Positions 32,285-43,646 of a DNA stretch of 64,000 nucleotides are shown in pieces; the stretch's first letter is position 1, and every line of letters begins with the position of its first letter. A program made the translations under genes and the position numbers. Origin of the DNA: Reticulascus tulasneorum (Eukaryota; Ascomycota; Sordariomycetes; Glomerellales; Reticulascaceae); the NCBI GenBank assembly GCA_001557505.1, contig LSAX01000004.1, positions 1,364,001-1,428,000 on the forward strand, written 5' to 3'. Under the pieces are notes generated by a model that saw only the letters and a program-made list of their open reading frames with translations, was not told where the DNA came from and did not search any database.

Positions 32285-34150
32285 CTAATCTCGATCTTCT
32301 CCTCTTCGGCCACGTCTTGTTGGACTTCGAGACTTAATTGCGCTCTCCAAGTCCGAGACTGTTTCGACATTCTCCCGCAGGTCGTTGGCGCTGACACCGT
32401 TGTCAAGCAGAGGTTCTTGCAGCTTTTCGTCAGACTGATTGCTCCATATCTCATTCATTGCTGTTCGGGCGCCAATGCGTCGGAGCGGAGAAGGACTGCG
32501 TTTCATCCACTGTCCCTCGGAGAGTATCAAAGTCCTAACTTTTGGGAACATTGATGAATCAATGGCATTTGTCGTTATTGGGATCCCCGACATGCTATGA
32601 TCTGGAGACGGAAACTGGGAAAGTTGCTGCTCATACGTACTTCCACTGGTCACCAGGTATTCCTGAGGCGAGGGGACTTTGGCGGGTGATCTCGATGGTT
32701 CAGATAACACAGTTGAAGTGTCGTAGTCGGATGGGGAGGTTGGCTCTGGTGGGTATGGGAGCGGTCGCCGACTTCCAACATAATGTTTCGCTAGCTCGGT
32801 AGGAACATCTACTGTCGTAGCGACGCCAAACTCAACTTCTTCGTTTCCAGTCGATTCATCCTCAATGTATGGTAGCAGGGATGGTGTAATGGACGGGGCA
32901 TGGGATTCCGATGAGGACTTTCTTGAATGACTGTCCAGCTCTGGAAGGATGGGTAGAGGCCGCTGCAAATATGACTTCGAGAATCCATCTCGAAAGAGCT
33001 TGCTTGGCTGCGGAATACGTTGGGTAGCTGACGAGGCTGGCAACAGTTCTGGCGGGCTTTTAAGAAAGTAGGTGCCAGAGCTAGACCCTTTATCAGAGGC
33101 AGACGTCCGCACATAAACGTCGTCCTCGAATATCGATCCATCGAGATCGTGTATACCTGCAACACCCTTGAATGTTTGGCGACTTTGTGAGTCGGGCGTT
33201 GCCCGAATCTCATCGTGTAGCTTCTGACCCGACAGGGGCAAAGTAGAAAGTGCAGGCACAGGGACCAAGTTCAACTGCCTCAAATTGGTCCAGGATCGAT
33301 AATGAAAACGAAATGTCGCATATGGCGAGTCTTTGGCATCGATTAAAAGCCAATCAAAGTATGTGGCATCTTCCGGATTCTCCAGAAGACCCCCTGAAGG
33401 CGAACTACCCACGGCAGTCAGCTCTCTATCCTAAACAATATTGGCACAGGGTAGTAGAATTCACGAGTCTGACTCAACTTACGCTATGCCATACTTTTCC
33501 TGACTGCGGTACTCCTCTAGCTTAGCAGCTCGTCTTCGTTTTCCTTTGGCTCGAAATACTTGTATTTCTATAAGACCGCCGTCCTCCGCCACAGATAACT
33601 TCTCCGGGCCTGGAGTAAAGTGAAAGTATCTCATCTCGATGCCTTCCCGTCTCAAAGTTACCCCGCTGTCCTGGTAATGCCAGCGATTGTCGGGTTCGTA
33701 AAGAGCGCGGAAAACACAGCCACTGCTCTTGGCCTTCGGCTGGATGCCCCACGACGTGATATGCCGTCCGTTCATGAACATCTTGAAGAAAAGTTGGTGT
33801 GAAAGTTCGGGAGGGCGATCGATAGCGTATTGGATGTAAAATTGAGCACCTATTTCGTGTTAGGTGTCTGACAAATGCTAAGGAATGATGCCATAGAATG
33901 GCGCGAGAGGGCGATGGCCTCGCGAACCTGGTAGAGAAGGGATGTAGACGGAGATTTTTGGATTGGCCTTGTGCAATCGTATAATGTCGGAACTTGAACT
34001 GGACCTAGAACCCGTTTGCTTCGGACTTGAAGCTGCCTCGTTTGGCCCTAAAAGCCTAACAGAAGATCCATCGGGATGGGGGAATTCCGGGAGTCTCTTT
34101 GCTTCTGACTGCGTGACCACAAAAACCTCAATGCCCCTGAAACATGGCAT
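32285..34150 (-). CDS. Conserved fungal protein of unknown function
   Basis: Exons are 33928-34150, 33483-33849 and 32285-33425; the product is 576 aa. The N-terminal ~250 residues look globular: it opens MPCFRGIEVFVVTQ, then KISVYIPSLPGAQFYIQYAI, FFKMFMNGRHITSWGI, GGLIEIQVFRAKGKRRRA and YATFRFHYRSWTNLRQL. The pattern suggests a beta-rich domain. The rest is Ser/Pro-rich and probably disordered, with proline-rich PLPYPPEPTSPSDYD and a basic end (SPTRRGRRGEDRD). I recognise it only as a fungal conserved hypothetical. The intron at 33426-33482 uses the second of two AG acceptors, since only that keeps the frame. The C-terminal tail could be a phosphorylation platform (inference). Confidence 0.75.
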
Positions 34151-34831
34151 TGTGATTGTCTCTAACCGACAAGTTCAATGACAAAATTCGAAGCATGAGA
34201 TACTCAGGGCAACAGGCATTAGATGTATGCAATGGATCAGCAAAAGTCTCGGATTTTCTGGTAAGATTTCGTCCTTGCCACAGTTGGGCAATCATGTGTG
34301 TGGTGAGTCTCGTAGACGAATATCAGATTTGAGGGGTGTTGGTTTTGGCATAGAAAGACTTGAGCGAGGATGCATCAGCAAAGTCCAAGGGCTGAAAATT
34401 GAGAACTTGAGAACTCGACAAAGGATGGACCAGGGCAGTCGCGAGCAGCAGTTCAGTGTTTGGCGCCTTCCGTTCAAGCCCCCCTCGGTATTTTGTCAGT
34501 CAGAAACTCCTTTCTGCCCCGAACACGACTTGTTAAAAGCAATTCACCCGCTCAGAATCTTCATCCACAAGCAGCATTCTTATCTGCTTCCTTTGAACTT
34601 GGCTAAGCTTTGGATTGGCAATCGACTCCGAGCAACCATGCAAGGTAGCCAAACGGCGATTTGAAGGCAGAGAGTAGACACGGTCCGGCTTTATGGATGT
34701 GAATCTGGCCATGAACGGGCTGCATGCATGCATGCACTCATGACAAGAACCCAGGCCCAGGCCTGAAAAGCCATCTATTTCCATCATATATACATGCTCC
34801 CAGTTGAGGCAGGCCGTCTTGACGGTCTTGC
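34151..34831. other. Intergenic: NDUFS5 3' flank and promoter of the unknown gene
   Basis: No gene was recognised. A GCATGCATGCATGCA run lies at about 34721-34736. Confidence 0.55.
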
Positions 34832-35264
34832 TCATCTCGATTCCAACACTTTCTTCGTATTCTCTTCTTGTCCAAGCAATCCTAGACTCCGTATTTGGCC
34901 CGCACTTGGCGCATTGTCTCGTGGGGTGGCCTTTTCTGCTTTCCGATAAGCGGCTTGTAATGCCATCGTTCTCGCAGCCTATACAATTAACAAGGAGTGA
35001 GCGGCTTATCCTTCCTCTATCGTAAATCGGGACAGCCAACCTCTTTCTTGTGATGCAGACATTCATAGTAGTCCTCCAGCGCCAGTCCACACTTCTTCTT
35101 CCCGGAATCATCCTCCGATGTTGTATTCACGACGTAGCAGCCGAGAAGTTCTTGCCAGAAGGGAAAGCACCTCGAGGGGCCTGTCCGGTACGAGAAGGTC
35201 AGTAGTGCATCAATTGAGGATCTATGGGGATCTTACCTCCATGCAGACCGTACCCAGAAGCCAT
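34832..35264 (-). CDS. Complex I accessory subunit NDUFS5 (twin CX9C, about 11.5 kDa)
   Basis: Exons are 35237-35264, 35041-35180 and 34832-34978; the product is 104 aa. It starts MASGYGLHGGPSRC and has two CX9C motifs, C14-FPFWQELLG-C24 and C40-GLALEDYYE-C50, the hallmark of Mia40-imported intermembrane-space proteins. YYECLHHKKEAARTMALQAAYRKAE is the conserved family tail. NDUFS5 sits on the intermembrane-space face of respiratory complex I. Intron 2 has a weak donor (GTTGGC), but the joined reading is clear. The gene is divergent from SEC39. Confidence 0.92.
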
Positions 35265-35685
35265 GCTGGACGTAAAGTTCAATTGAGGATTGGTTGAGAC
35301 TTGAAGCCTTGGAATGAGAGGTAACCCTTATGCGGTTGAAGTTGGAGTTCGCGAGGTGGGCCGCTTCTCGGTACCTTAGCTGACGGAACAGTCCGTGCCC
35401 ATCCAAGCTCTAGGTATTTGTGAGGTGGCTAACATGGAAGACCTACGCCTCAATACAGATTTCTGCTGAGAAGGGGTCCTGAATGCTAGTGTCTCACCTG
35501 GTGCGGTTACCACACTGTAAATAATTACATGCCGGATATGACGACGGTCTCCATATGGAGCTCTCTATCTCAAGATTCCAGGAAACGTACCTGTCGCAAA
35601 CCAAATACAGCAGTAAAACTTTGAACCTCCCCATTGGTTACACCCGAGCATTTTGTTCTCTGGAACATGAATCGGAGTCCTCGCA
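35265..35685. promoter_or_regulatory. Shared divergent promoter region: NDUFS5 / SEC39
   Basis: There are 421 bp between divergent starts. No named regulatory site was seen. Confidence 0.6.
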
Positions 35686-38540
35686 ATGAGTCTAGTTCTC
35701 CCTCCACCAAAGCTTGTGCTGCTGGCCGTGCATCTGGCAGCAAATGCCGACATTGACAGCCTGGCATTTCTTGCATCTCGACATGGCACAATTCTACGAA
35801 AAGACCTTGTCCTCCGCATACTTCTTACATACCTGCCCGAAACACTGAGCTCGAACAAATATGTCTCCCTCCTTGAGGAGCTCTCTTCGGGGGAATTCGC
35901 TGATCGTGAAGGTGCTGATCTTGACTACTCGGTCGTTCAAGATATCTCGGACGAAGAAGCTACCAGAAAGGTCAGGAAGCTTCACTTGCTTCCGTTGGCA
36001 TGGCTAGAAGCACCCATCGACGCCGAGGACGACCCGGTCACACTGTTTTTGCTGCGCCGAGCATATAGAGTGGATGAAGAGGCTGGCATGTTGACACAAC
36101 TGCCCGAGTTGCTTGCGCCGTTTCTCCACCATGCACCGGGTATTCGCATTTGGGTGGTATCTATTCTGTTGCCTCTTCTTCGTCGAAACTACGAGTTCTA
36201 TCCGCAACATAGCATACCCTACACTCTGGCCGAATTCCAAACCCTATCCGACGGAGTCGCCATCAGTGCTCTCCTTTCGCAGACTGGTCTGCATGAGGAG
36301 ACTTATAGTCACATTGGGCGAGACCTCAGGTGTTTGATTGGGCCCTGGTTACACAACGATGCACGGTGGAAACAATTACAGGAAGAAGGGTCGCCGGCAG
36401 AGAGTCCCGACTCTGGTGGATCCATAGAAGGAGCATATTGTCCTGGATGGGAGCGTGTCCTTGAGTGGCTCATCTCTCAGGCGACGAGGTCCTGGAAAGT
36501 TGCTGCGTTGGCTATCGAGCAATGGGAGGGTCCTCAGGACGTTGATTTGGGGGATTATGACGGCATATGGCTGAGCGAGCAGAAGCAGCAATACCTGGAG
36601 CGAAGATATGCTCGAGCTGTCTTGGCATCTGCCTATCTTATACCGGATACTTCCCTGGAAGCGCTACAGGGTGCTCATCAGATGGTAGTTAAGATCTTGG
36701 ATCTGCTCGGGCAGGACGAAATTCCTTCGCTCCAATCTGCGGCCACCCTATTGCCCCCAGTACCAGATTTGGACGGCCACGGCCTTTTAGCCCCTAAAAA
36801 CACCGCCTACATGCGCGACGACCTACTTAAAGAATCCAACCCTCTTACCTCACCCTCCGGGCAGGCGGCCCATCTGCTGCAGGCACTTATACTGAGTGCC
36901 TTCATTCTTACACAAGCTGGAGTGCAATGCACAGTAAAGAGGGCTGGGGATTTGGCCTTCATTCAGGATGAACGGCAGCAAAAAGCAGAGGCAACCATGC
37001 TTGTCCATTCAATCGCGAGTCGGGCACCAAAGAATGATGATGTCTACTGGACAAGGTTGAGGGCCGAGATTATGTGGCTACGTGATTGGGGCCAGGAGTC
37101 GGAACCCAATGGCTCGACCGTTGGTGTTTTTGGGCAAGTAAGCCGAGCATTCCTAGAGACTGAAATCCTCAAGGCTCTGCTCTCGAGCATGCGTAAGTGG
37201 TCATTATACTAACAGACAACCGCGCTGACAATTTCATAGGGTACTCACTCGCAAGATCTCTGTATGAGAACTCGTCGGATGAAGCCTTGGCAAGCCAGAC
37301 CCTGAAAGACACCATATTCGCCGCCGCTATGAATGCATATGACAATGCTTCCAATCCCAATCGCACACGGGGCGGCCTGAAGAAGTGCGATGATATGTTA
37401 GTCACCGTTCCCATGGAGACTCTCTGTATCTAACACATGTGCAGTCTTAATGCTTTCCCACAAACCGTTAACAAGTCGCTCGTCGAGAGGAAGCACCTAG
37501 AGGCTTTACTCAGAGCAACTCACTCCCTTAGCGAGTATCGGCTAGTACTGAAGCAGGGCGAACCGTTTACCCCCGTTGTACTCCGGGTGCACTCTGATCC
37601 CATCTCCATTGTAGGGAAGGTATTGGAACAAAACAATAAAAGCTACACAAGAATTCAAGATCTGCTAGAAATAGGGTCGAATATGGTTCTAGCCGGACTT
37701 ACAAGGAAGCAAAAGTCTGGCAACGCCGACCTAGCGCCTGATCAAGAGCAGGCCCAGCTTGCCGTTGCAGAGAGACGAATCACCGCCATGTGTATCGAGG
37801 CAGCTTTGCGAGAAAACGATTTTGAAACGGCGTATTCTTACGTGGTAAACCGACTAACTCGAGCCGGGCAGGCTTCGTCGCCAAAGCAGCCCGCAACTGG
37901 TCGGGACGACTGGTCATGGAAAGCGGCCCTCCAGGCTGGGCAATACACGAGGACTGCCCAGACAATACGTCCAACCCACCTTGGCACCGCAAGCGGCAAC
38001 CTGGAGATCCGTCATCTTGAGCAGCGGATCGACTGTCTCGCCACAGCTCTTCGCATCGCCCCACCATCACAGCTACAAGAAATCCTCAAGACGTTTCGCC
38101 GATGTGAGGAGCAACTTGACTCTGCTATCAAGGAAGAGGCAGCAAGAGAGGCAGATGAGGATGCCGCAGCGGACCTGCGCTCCCATGGTATGCCGGGTGG
38201 TTTCGATATGCCCAGCAAGACTCGGGTCCATAATGCATCCAGCAATGCAGCGGCTAAGCCCAGTGATGACGTGCCCATGTCTCTGTTTGATCTGTCGCGG
38301 GCCACAGCCCGCGCAGCTTCGAAGAATTTCACCGCTCTCTCGAGTCTACAGCGATCGGGTGAAGGGAAGACCCCTGGAGTGCCTCAACCCATAGTCATAG
38401 AAGGTGGGCAAGGCGAAGAGCAGCAAAGACTAAGGAAAAGGGACCAGCTCCGAGAGGCAGCTATGGGAACATTGGTATCCGGCGTTGGGTGGCTAGTTGG
38501 TGCACCAGCGCCCGCAGAAAGGCCGGCGAGGGATGACTGA
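35686..38540 (+). CDS. SEC39: Sec39-domain protein (Dsl1 tethering complex)
   Basis: Exons are 35686-37192, 37240-37396 and 37445-38540; the product is 919 aa. The N-terminal MSLVLPPPKLVLLAVHLAANADIDSLAFL and the overall all-helical, Leu-rich character over most of the length fit Sec39. The block SSMRYSLARSLYENSSDEAL followed by KKCDDILNAFPQTVNKS is typical of fungal members. The final ~180 residues are charged and Ala-rich and probably disordered. Sec39 with Dsl1 and Tip20 tethers Golgi-derived COPI vesicles at the ER and binds ER SNAREs. Both introns are short (47 and 48 bp). Confidence 0.9.
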
Positions 38541-38590
38541 GATATCCTACATCATATATACACACATGTCGAGATGCGTAGAACAAATTT

Positions 38591-38596
38591 AATAAA
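38591..38596 (+). terminator. Candidate poly(A) signal AATAAA of SEC39
   Basis: A perfect AATAAA lies 51 bp after the stop codon in an A/T-rich stretch. Confidence 0.45.
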
Positions 38597-39200
38597 TAAG
38601 CAAATGGTCACCGAGAGGGGCCATTGTATGCGCTGCGAGCATACGCAACACATCATTCACATGGGAAATTAATTTGATGCTCTAAGTTTTCATATAGATT
38701 CCTCGGTTTCTCACTCCGTGAACATTCGCTTTCACCTTTCCGTGAATCGCTACTTAAATATCCATATCGACTTTATCTAGTCCAGCTCTTCACCTGCCGT
38801 CCTTTTAGGGGGGAGGAAACACGCTCCCATCCTATTCTTCACCAATTCAAAGGCAAGAGTTTTGTTTTGCATTAGATGCCGAGGTCAGTGTACGGCTCTT
38901 AAACGACTCTGAGAGCATCATGCCAATGTCTCTGGAAATTTTGTCCTTGCTAAGATGACATGGCAATATGGGCAGCTGCCCAATTAATCATCAACCACGA
39001 GCCTATTCGGTAGGAGGCATTGAGAGTAAGCTATGTGGTAGGCGCTTGGGAGGCTCGGCGACAGCGGCTCACCCACGCTGCATGCGTAGGTACTGGTCCC
39101 AGACTGTTTATACGAGTATTGAACAAGGGTTGGCCCAGCACAAGTACCTAATTGGCAGTGGCAACGAGGCAGTGTATTTGAGAAGAGCGTTAGGGGTAAG

Positions 39201-39260
39201 ACTTTGTGTTGTTCTCCCAGACTCGGCTGAGGAATCGAGTCTGGGAGAACAACACAAAGT
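39201..39260. repeat. Perfect inverted repeat: 25-bp arms, 10-nt loop
   Basis: The left arm 39201-39225 (starting ACTTTGTGTTG, ending CAGACTCG) is the exact reverse complement of 39236-39260, separated by GCTGAGGAAT. There is no mismatch in 25 pairs. Transcribed from either strand it would fold into a very stable hairpin; as DNA it could extrude a cruciform. No flanking target-site duplication is evident and I found no second copy in the window. Confidence 0.95.
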
Positions 39261-39704
39261 TGGTTTCTAGGAACACCTGGCTTTCGAGGCGATTTAGAAG
39301 ATGCCATACATGAAAGGACCTCACAACTGGCCAGAGACCTTGGCGTACGCACGTTTAACTAACCACAAACGGAATGATGTGCACATCGGTAGGGCTGATC
39401 TTAAGTGGGCAAGCGGTCTTGAAGATCGCGAGCCTTTACGCGTATTGTATTATTTCGAATGGTGTCACGCACCCGGCAATCTGGGGGACAACATGGCGCA
39501 GCAAGGTGCAAAACAAAAAATTGGTAGGACTTATCCGACTTATATACGTAGTGGAGGTGAATTGAGGTCTTAGCAAGTTTCTTATAAATGGCGCCAGTAC
39601 GCACTCGACTTGTACTCCCAAGAGCAAGACTGAACTTCACGTACCCGACCTACCTTTACCTGGATTAAGCACCTTAGGACCTACTGCTCCAACTTCCACC
39701 AAGA

Positions 39705-40310
39705 ATGAGTGCTAGTGCTCTGATCTCTCGGCTCGTCGGTTCCCTCTCTAAGCAGCAGGGGACTAGTTCGGCAACGCACGTTCTATCAGTTCGCCCATCA
39801 TCATCAGATCCAAACCTCATTCTCGTACATCCCGGGGGCTACCCCGAAGATGCACCTCCTCTTTACTCGATTGTAAACTCGGAATCAAAGCCCAACGTAA
39901 CACTATTCCGAGGTTGGCCCAACGCGGGCTACGCCATCGGCGATGCTTGTCTGCCCTCACTTTCGTCGACGGCTAAGCTGTCCGTACGCGGCCAACAGAT
40001 AGATATGAAAAAGAGCGACACATCCGGCGACTTCAAGCTCGACTTCCCACCGATGGGGAGGCTAAAATGGAAGATAAACCAATTGACCCTGAGTTCACTG
40101 TCTCTATATGATAGTTTCGGCGTCAAGTTGGCCTCGCTCAAGTCGACCGGATTCCCCGGGGCGGGCGGTGGGAAGACGTTGGAGATTATGATTCCATGCG
40201 ACGACTTCTTTGTGGATATAGTGCTGCTCTCAGGCCTGGCAGCGAAGCTATGGACCAAGACCGAAGCTAAAGCCGCTGCAGAGATTGCGGAGGCGTTTGC
40301 TGGTGTCTGA
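39705..40310 (+). CDS. Small conserved protein, possibly tubby/LURP-one-like beta-barrel
   Basis: This single exon encodes 201 aa. After a polar N-terminus the protein is beta-strand-rich (THVLSVRP, PPLYSIVNS, NVTLFRGW), has GRLKWKINQLTLSSLSLYDSFGVKLASLKST, and ends in an Ala-rich helix. The order resembles the fungal tubby-C-terminal/LOR-like fold proteins, which bind membranes or lipids in some cases, but no diagnostic motif confirms it. There is no signal peptide or clear membrane helix. Function unknown. The hairpin at 39201-39260 lies about 445 bp upstream of its start. Confidence 0.65.
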   Translation: MSASALISRLVGSLSKQQGTSSATHVLSVRPSSSDPNLILVHPGGYPEDAPPLYSIVNSESKPNVTLFRGWPNAGYAIGDACLPSLSSTAKLSVRGQQIDMKKSDTSGDFKLDFPPMGRLKWKINQLTLSSLSLYDSFGVKLASLKSTGFPGAGGGKTLEIMIPCDDFFVDIVLLSGLAAKLWTKTEAKAAAEIAEAFAGV

Positions 40311-41504
40311 GATGACGAGAAGAGAGAGGCAGGGTCGAAGACGGTCCGTCGGGCTTGGAGATGCTGGGTTTTGTATTAATATGCCATCTGAGAATGGGCA
40401 TAGCCTTGGTAGCTTGTTATTTAGACGAATTTCCAGCATACCATCGGTCAACAATGGAATCTTTTCTGTAAGTCACAGCACATTCAGCCTCCTGTATTGG
40501 TACGAACTGGAATCCTCCGGCGATCGCGCATCCAAGGACATTGGAGTGCCGACATTGTAGCAACCCAATGAAGAGAGACTTTACGAAACCCCAACCAGTC
40601 TGATACTCGAATGATCTTGTATAGAGTACCTAAGAACAATGAAGGCTATCGGCACAGTGTAAGTAACATGTGCAGTTGACCAGGCTTATCATGGATTGAT
40701 TGATTGATGGTCGGGGTTTGGAGACTACGTAGGCGCTAGTTGAGAAGCACTGAAAAAGGTGAAGCTCATCTCGATAACCTTACACTAAGGTAGCTAGGGT
40801 TTCCGTCATGTCAAACTTGAATGGCGGGCCGTTGGGACGCGTTTTGACAGGTGAGACCGGGAGTTCACTACGTATCTAATTTACTTGGACCTGGTGTGTT
40901 GGAGCCCGGGGGGAGGAATGGCAAAAACAAACCTTCCCCGGCATGGTTATGCTTACCTGAAAACACCACCATATACATAGCAGGAACGCTCTGTGCGGAT
41001 GTGAACTCTGGGTAAGGACTTTCACGATTGACACTAAGCAGGCAATTGGTTTCTGATGGGGTGCTAATCCACATGGGTAGGGTAGGATCTCACTCTTTTG
41101 CGCATGCCTATTGCCTCAGGCGCCATTCCAGTGGACTGGGTTCAAGTGGGGCGCGACCCCAGCTCAAGCCGAAAAAAGAAAAACACGCCTGCATGTTTCT
41201 TGGTCCATTCCCTCCCTTTTCTTCTTCCCTTGACTTATAAGTATGTAAGGGATGCGTCGGAAGTCCAAGTACAGTACAGACACTATATACATGCATAGCG
41301 ACTAACCGATGCATGTACTGTGCCATCGTCAAAGCCAGACACTTTGGTTGACGCGCACGAGATGACTTTTCAGTCTGGTGGTTCTTTCTGTTTCTCGCGT
41401 GCTTCCTCTACGATCATCCTTTCAGTTCCTACAGCCGTGCTCGGGGAGCCGATTTAAGAGTGGAGCAAGTGACCTGGGGTAAAATATTACCGTATGATAC
41501 TGGC

Positions 41505-41720
41505 CACCTAGGGTTTCCCATAATTACCTAGACTACCAGCCCACCTTACCTTAGGTAGGTACTCCGTCAGAGCACCTACCTTAGGGGGAGGGGCTCCCTT
41601 GCAATAGCTATTGTACCTCTCCTTTCACAAGGTCTTAGGTACTAACTAAGGTTAAAGCCATCTCGAGTATGGACCACCTAGGTAAGAGTACCTAAGGTAC
41701 CTAGGCTAGGCATTCTCGGC
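41505..41720. repeat. Cluster of CCTAGG / ACCTTAGG / TAGGTACC words
   Basis: At least seven copies of ACCTAGG, ACCTTAGG or close variants occur in both orientations, ending in GTACCTAAGGTACCTAGG near 41689-41707. Sparser copies occur at about 2400-2490, 5225-5250 and 59010-59030. Confidence 0.8.
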
Positions 41721-41975
41721 TTCGATACCTTATAGCTAAGGTACAACCATGTACCTTCTTGCCATTCTCTGCATGACGACAACAAACGTACCTACCTCAT
41801 TAGTTAGTAGGACCTTAGTAGTCCCAGATACAAAGGGGCGGCAAACACCAGCACCTGCCTGTACCTGCTAGCCAGTCACCTTTGAGGTAGGTGCCGAAGA
41901 GGCTGCTGGAGAATGGTCATTATGTAGCATCCATGTGCTGTACATGTTTTTCTCCCTCATCTACCTACCTGCACT

Positions 41976-42008
41976 CGCACGCACGCACGCACGCAACGCA
42001 ACGCACGT
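41976..42008 (+). repeat. CGCA microsatellite decaying into CGCAA
   Basis: About five CGCA units are followed by two CGCAA units and a last CGCACG, in the C-rich upstream region of the Tra2-like gene. Confidence 0.85.
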
Positions 42009-42374
42009 ACCCTAGCCCGGCACCTTTTCTTTTCCGCCTCTCGTCAAGGTCGCCTTCTTTTCGCCCTGCATTTCATCCACTCCTACCTACCTACCTCTCC
42101 GCTGCATCGCAACACACTCCATTTTCTTCCATTCCACCATCATTTTCACCTCAGCCTGATCGTTTCCAACGCTCTTGCTGTCCCATTGCACTTCTTTTTC
42201 CTTTTATTTCTCCACACCACTCTGTTCCCAATTCGCCCTCCCGCAACCACCTTGGCGGATTAATTTCGTCTCTGATCTTCTGGAATCAGAGCCTGCGCAA
42301 TCAATCCTTCACCCTTTTCTGCCTCAAATATCAACAACCCTCAACTCGAATCCCCCCGAGTGCCACTCGTAAAG

Positions 42375-43646
42375 ATGGCGACGACATCGATGGACTACGA
42401 GAACGCGAATGGCGATCGCTACGATGGTGAGTAACGTCTGCGACACGCTTGATTGCTTCCCCGTCACAAGGCATGGAGAATAACAAACATCTCTCACATT
42501 TAGATGAGGCTCCTCGCTACGAGCGCGACCAGCGAAGCGCCTCTCCTCGTCCTATGCGAGATGATGGAGAGAATGGCGGTGGCCGCCGCCGCTCTGCTTC
42601 CCCTGGTGGCCCTGACCGGTAAGCTCACTCCCACTCGCCTGCCTCCGTTCTCATTTTTACTTACGCTCTGTTCCCATCTCGTAGTGGCATGAAGGATGAG
42701 ACTGGTTCCAAGGATGACGATGGTGCCATTAACCCCGGCTCGAACTTGTTTGTCACCGGCATCCATCCTCGCCTGTCTGAATCGGAGGTTACTCGCCTTT
42801 TCGAAAAGTATGGCGAGGTTGAAAAGTGCCAGATCATGCGTGATCCCCATACCAAGGAATCTCGCGGCTTCGGTTTCGTCAAGATGGTGACTCCGGAGCA
42901 AGCTGATGCTGCCAAGGAAGGTCTCCAAGGCGAGCAGATCGACGGTCGTACTCTCAGCATCGAGAAAGCCCGCCGCGCTCGTCCACGCACTCCCACTCCT
43001 GGCAAATACTTTGGACCACCTAAGCGAGGTAAGTTAAACATGACTTGTCGAAGACACCTCCAGTTTGATCTCCCTTGTCCAATTATGGCGGCTGACTCCC
43101 TCTCCCTTTGTAGAATCCCGAGGCGGTGGCGGCGGTGGCCGGTTCAATGACCGCTATGAGGATCGACGTGGAGGTGGTGGTGGTGGCTATGGTGGCCGCG
43201 GAGGCGGCGGCGGCGGCGGTTACGGTCGTGACGACCCATACCGCTACCGTGGTTATGAACGGCGTGGGGAGGATCGTGGCCATGATCGGGGATATCGTGA
43301 GGAACGTGGCTATGACCGAAGCTATCGGGAAGAGCGTGGCGGCGGCGGTGGCGGATACGAACGACGCGACCGTGACGAGGGCTATGGGGGTGCCCGTGTT
43401 GACCGATACGGAGGTGGTGGTAGCGGTGGTGGCAGTGGTGGTGGCGGACGTGAAGAGCGTGGTGACCGCTACGCCCGCGGCCCGGATGAACGTCGTGGCC
43501 CTGGCTATGATCGCGGCGACCGATACGAACGCGGTGCCGAGCGTGACGCACCACGATCCCGTGACCCTCCTGCTGGTGGTGCTGCTTATGGCGAATCAGC
43601 AGGTCGTTCTGAGGGACGAGAGCAGTATGGAGGTTCGGGCTTTTAA
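42375..43646 (+). CDS. Transformer-2-like RNA-binding protein (RRM plus RGG/RS-like tail)
   Basis: Exons are 42375-42426, 42504-42618, 42685-43028 and 43114-43646; the product is 347 aa. A short Arg/Ser-rich N-terminus (RRRSASPGGPDR) precedes one RRM with RNP2 LFVTGI (77-82) and RNP1 RGFGFVKM (116-123). The linker KARRARPRTPTPGKYFGPPKR is typical of Tra2 proteins. The C-terminal ~175 residues are Gly/Arg/Tyr/Asp-rich with several poly-Gly runs and RGG-like units. Tra2 proteins bind exonic enhancers and regulate splicing in the nucleus; the low-complexity tail is of the kind that promotes condensates (inference). The two orthologous alternatives are a generic glycine-rich RNA-binding protein or an SR protein. 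Confidence 0.88.

Larger units (their letters stand above)
38541..39704. other. Intergenic downstream of SEC39, contains a perfect hairpin
   Basis: Starts with the SEC39 3' UTR (AATAAA at 38591-38596). A 25-bp-stem perfect inverted repeat occupies 39201-39260. The last few hundred bases should be the promoter of the 39705 gene. No other gene was seen. Confidence 0.65.
40311..42374. other. Intergenic: long upstream region of the Tra2-like gene
   Basis: No ORF here is convincing. The stretch at 41505-41720 is dense in CCTAGG/TAGGTACC-like words. The last ~430 bp are C/T-rich with a CGCA microsatellite and poly-pyrimidine stretches, as expected of a core promoter and long 5' UTR of a highly expressed fungal gene. 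Confidence 0.6.
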
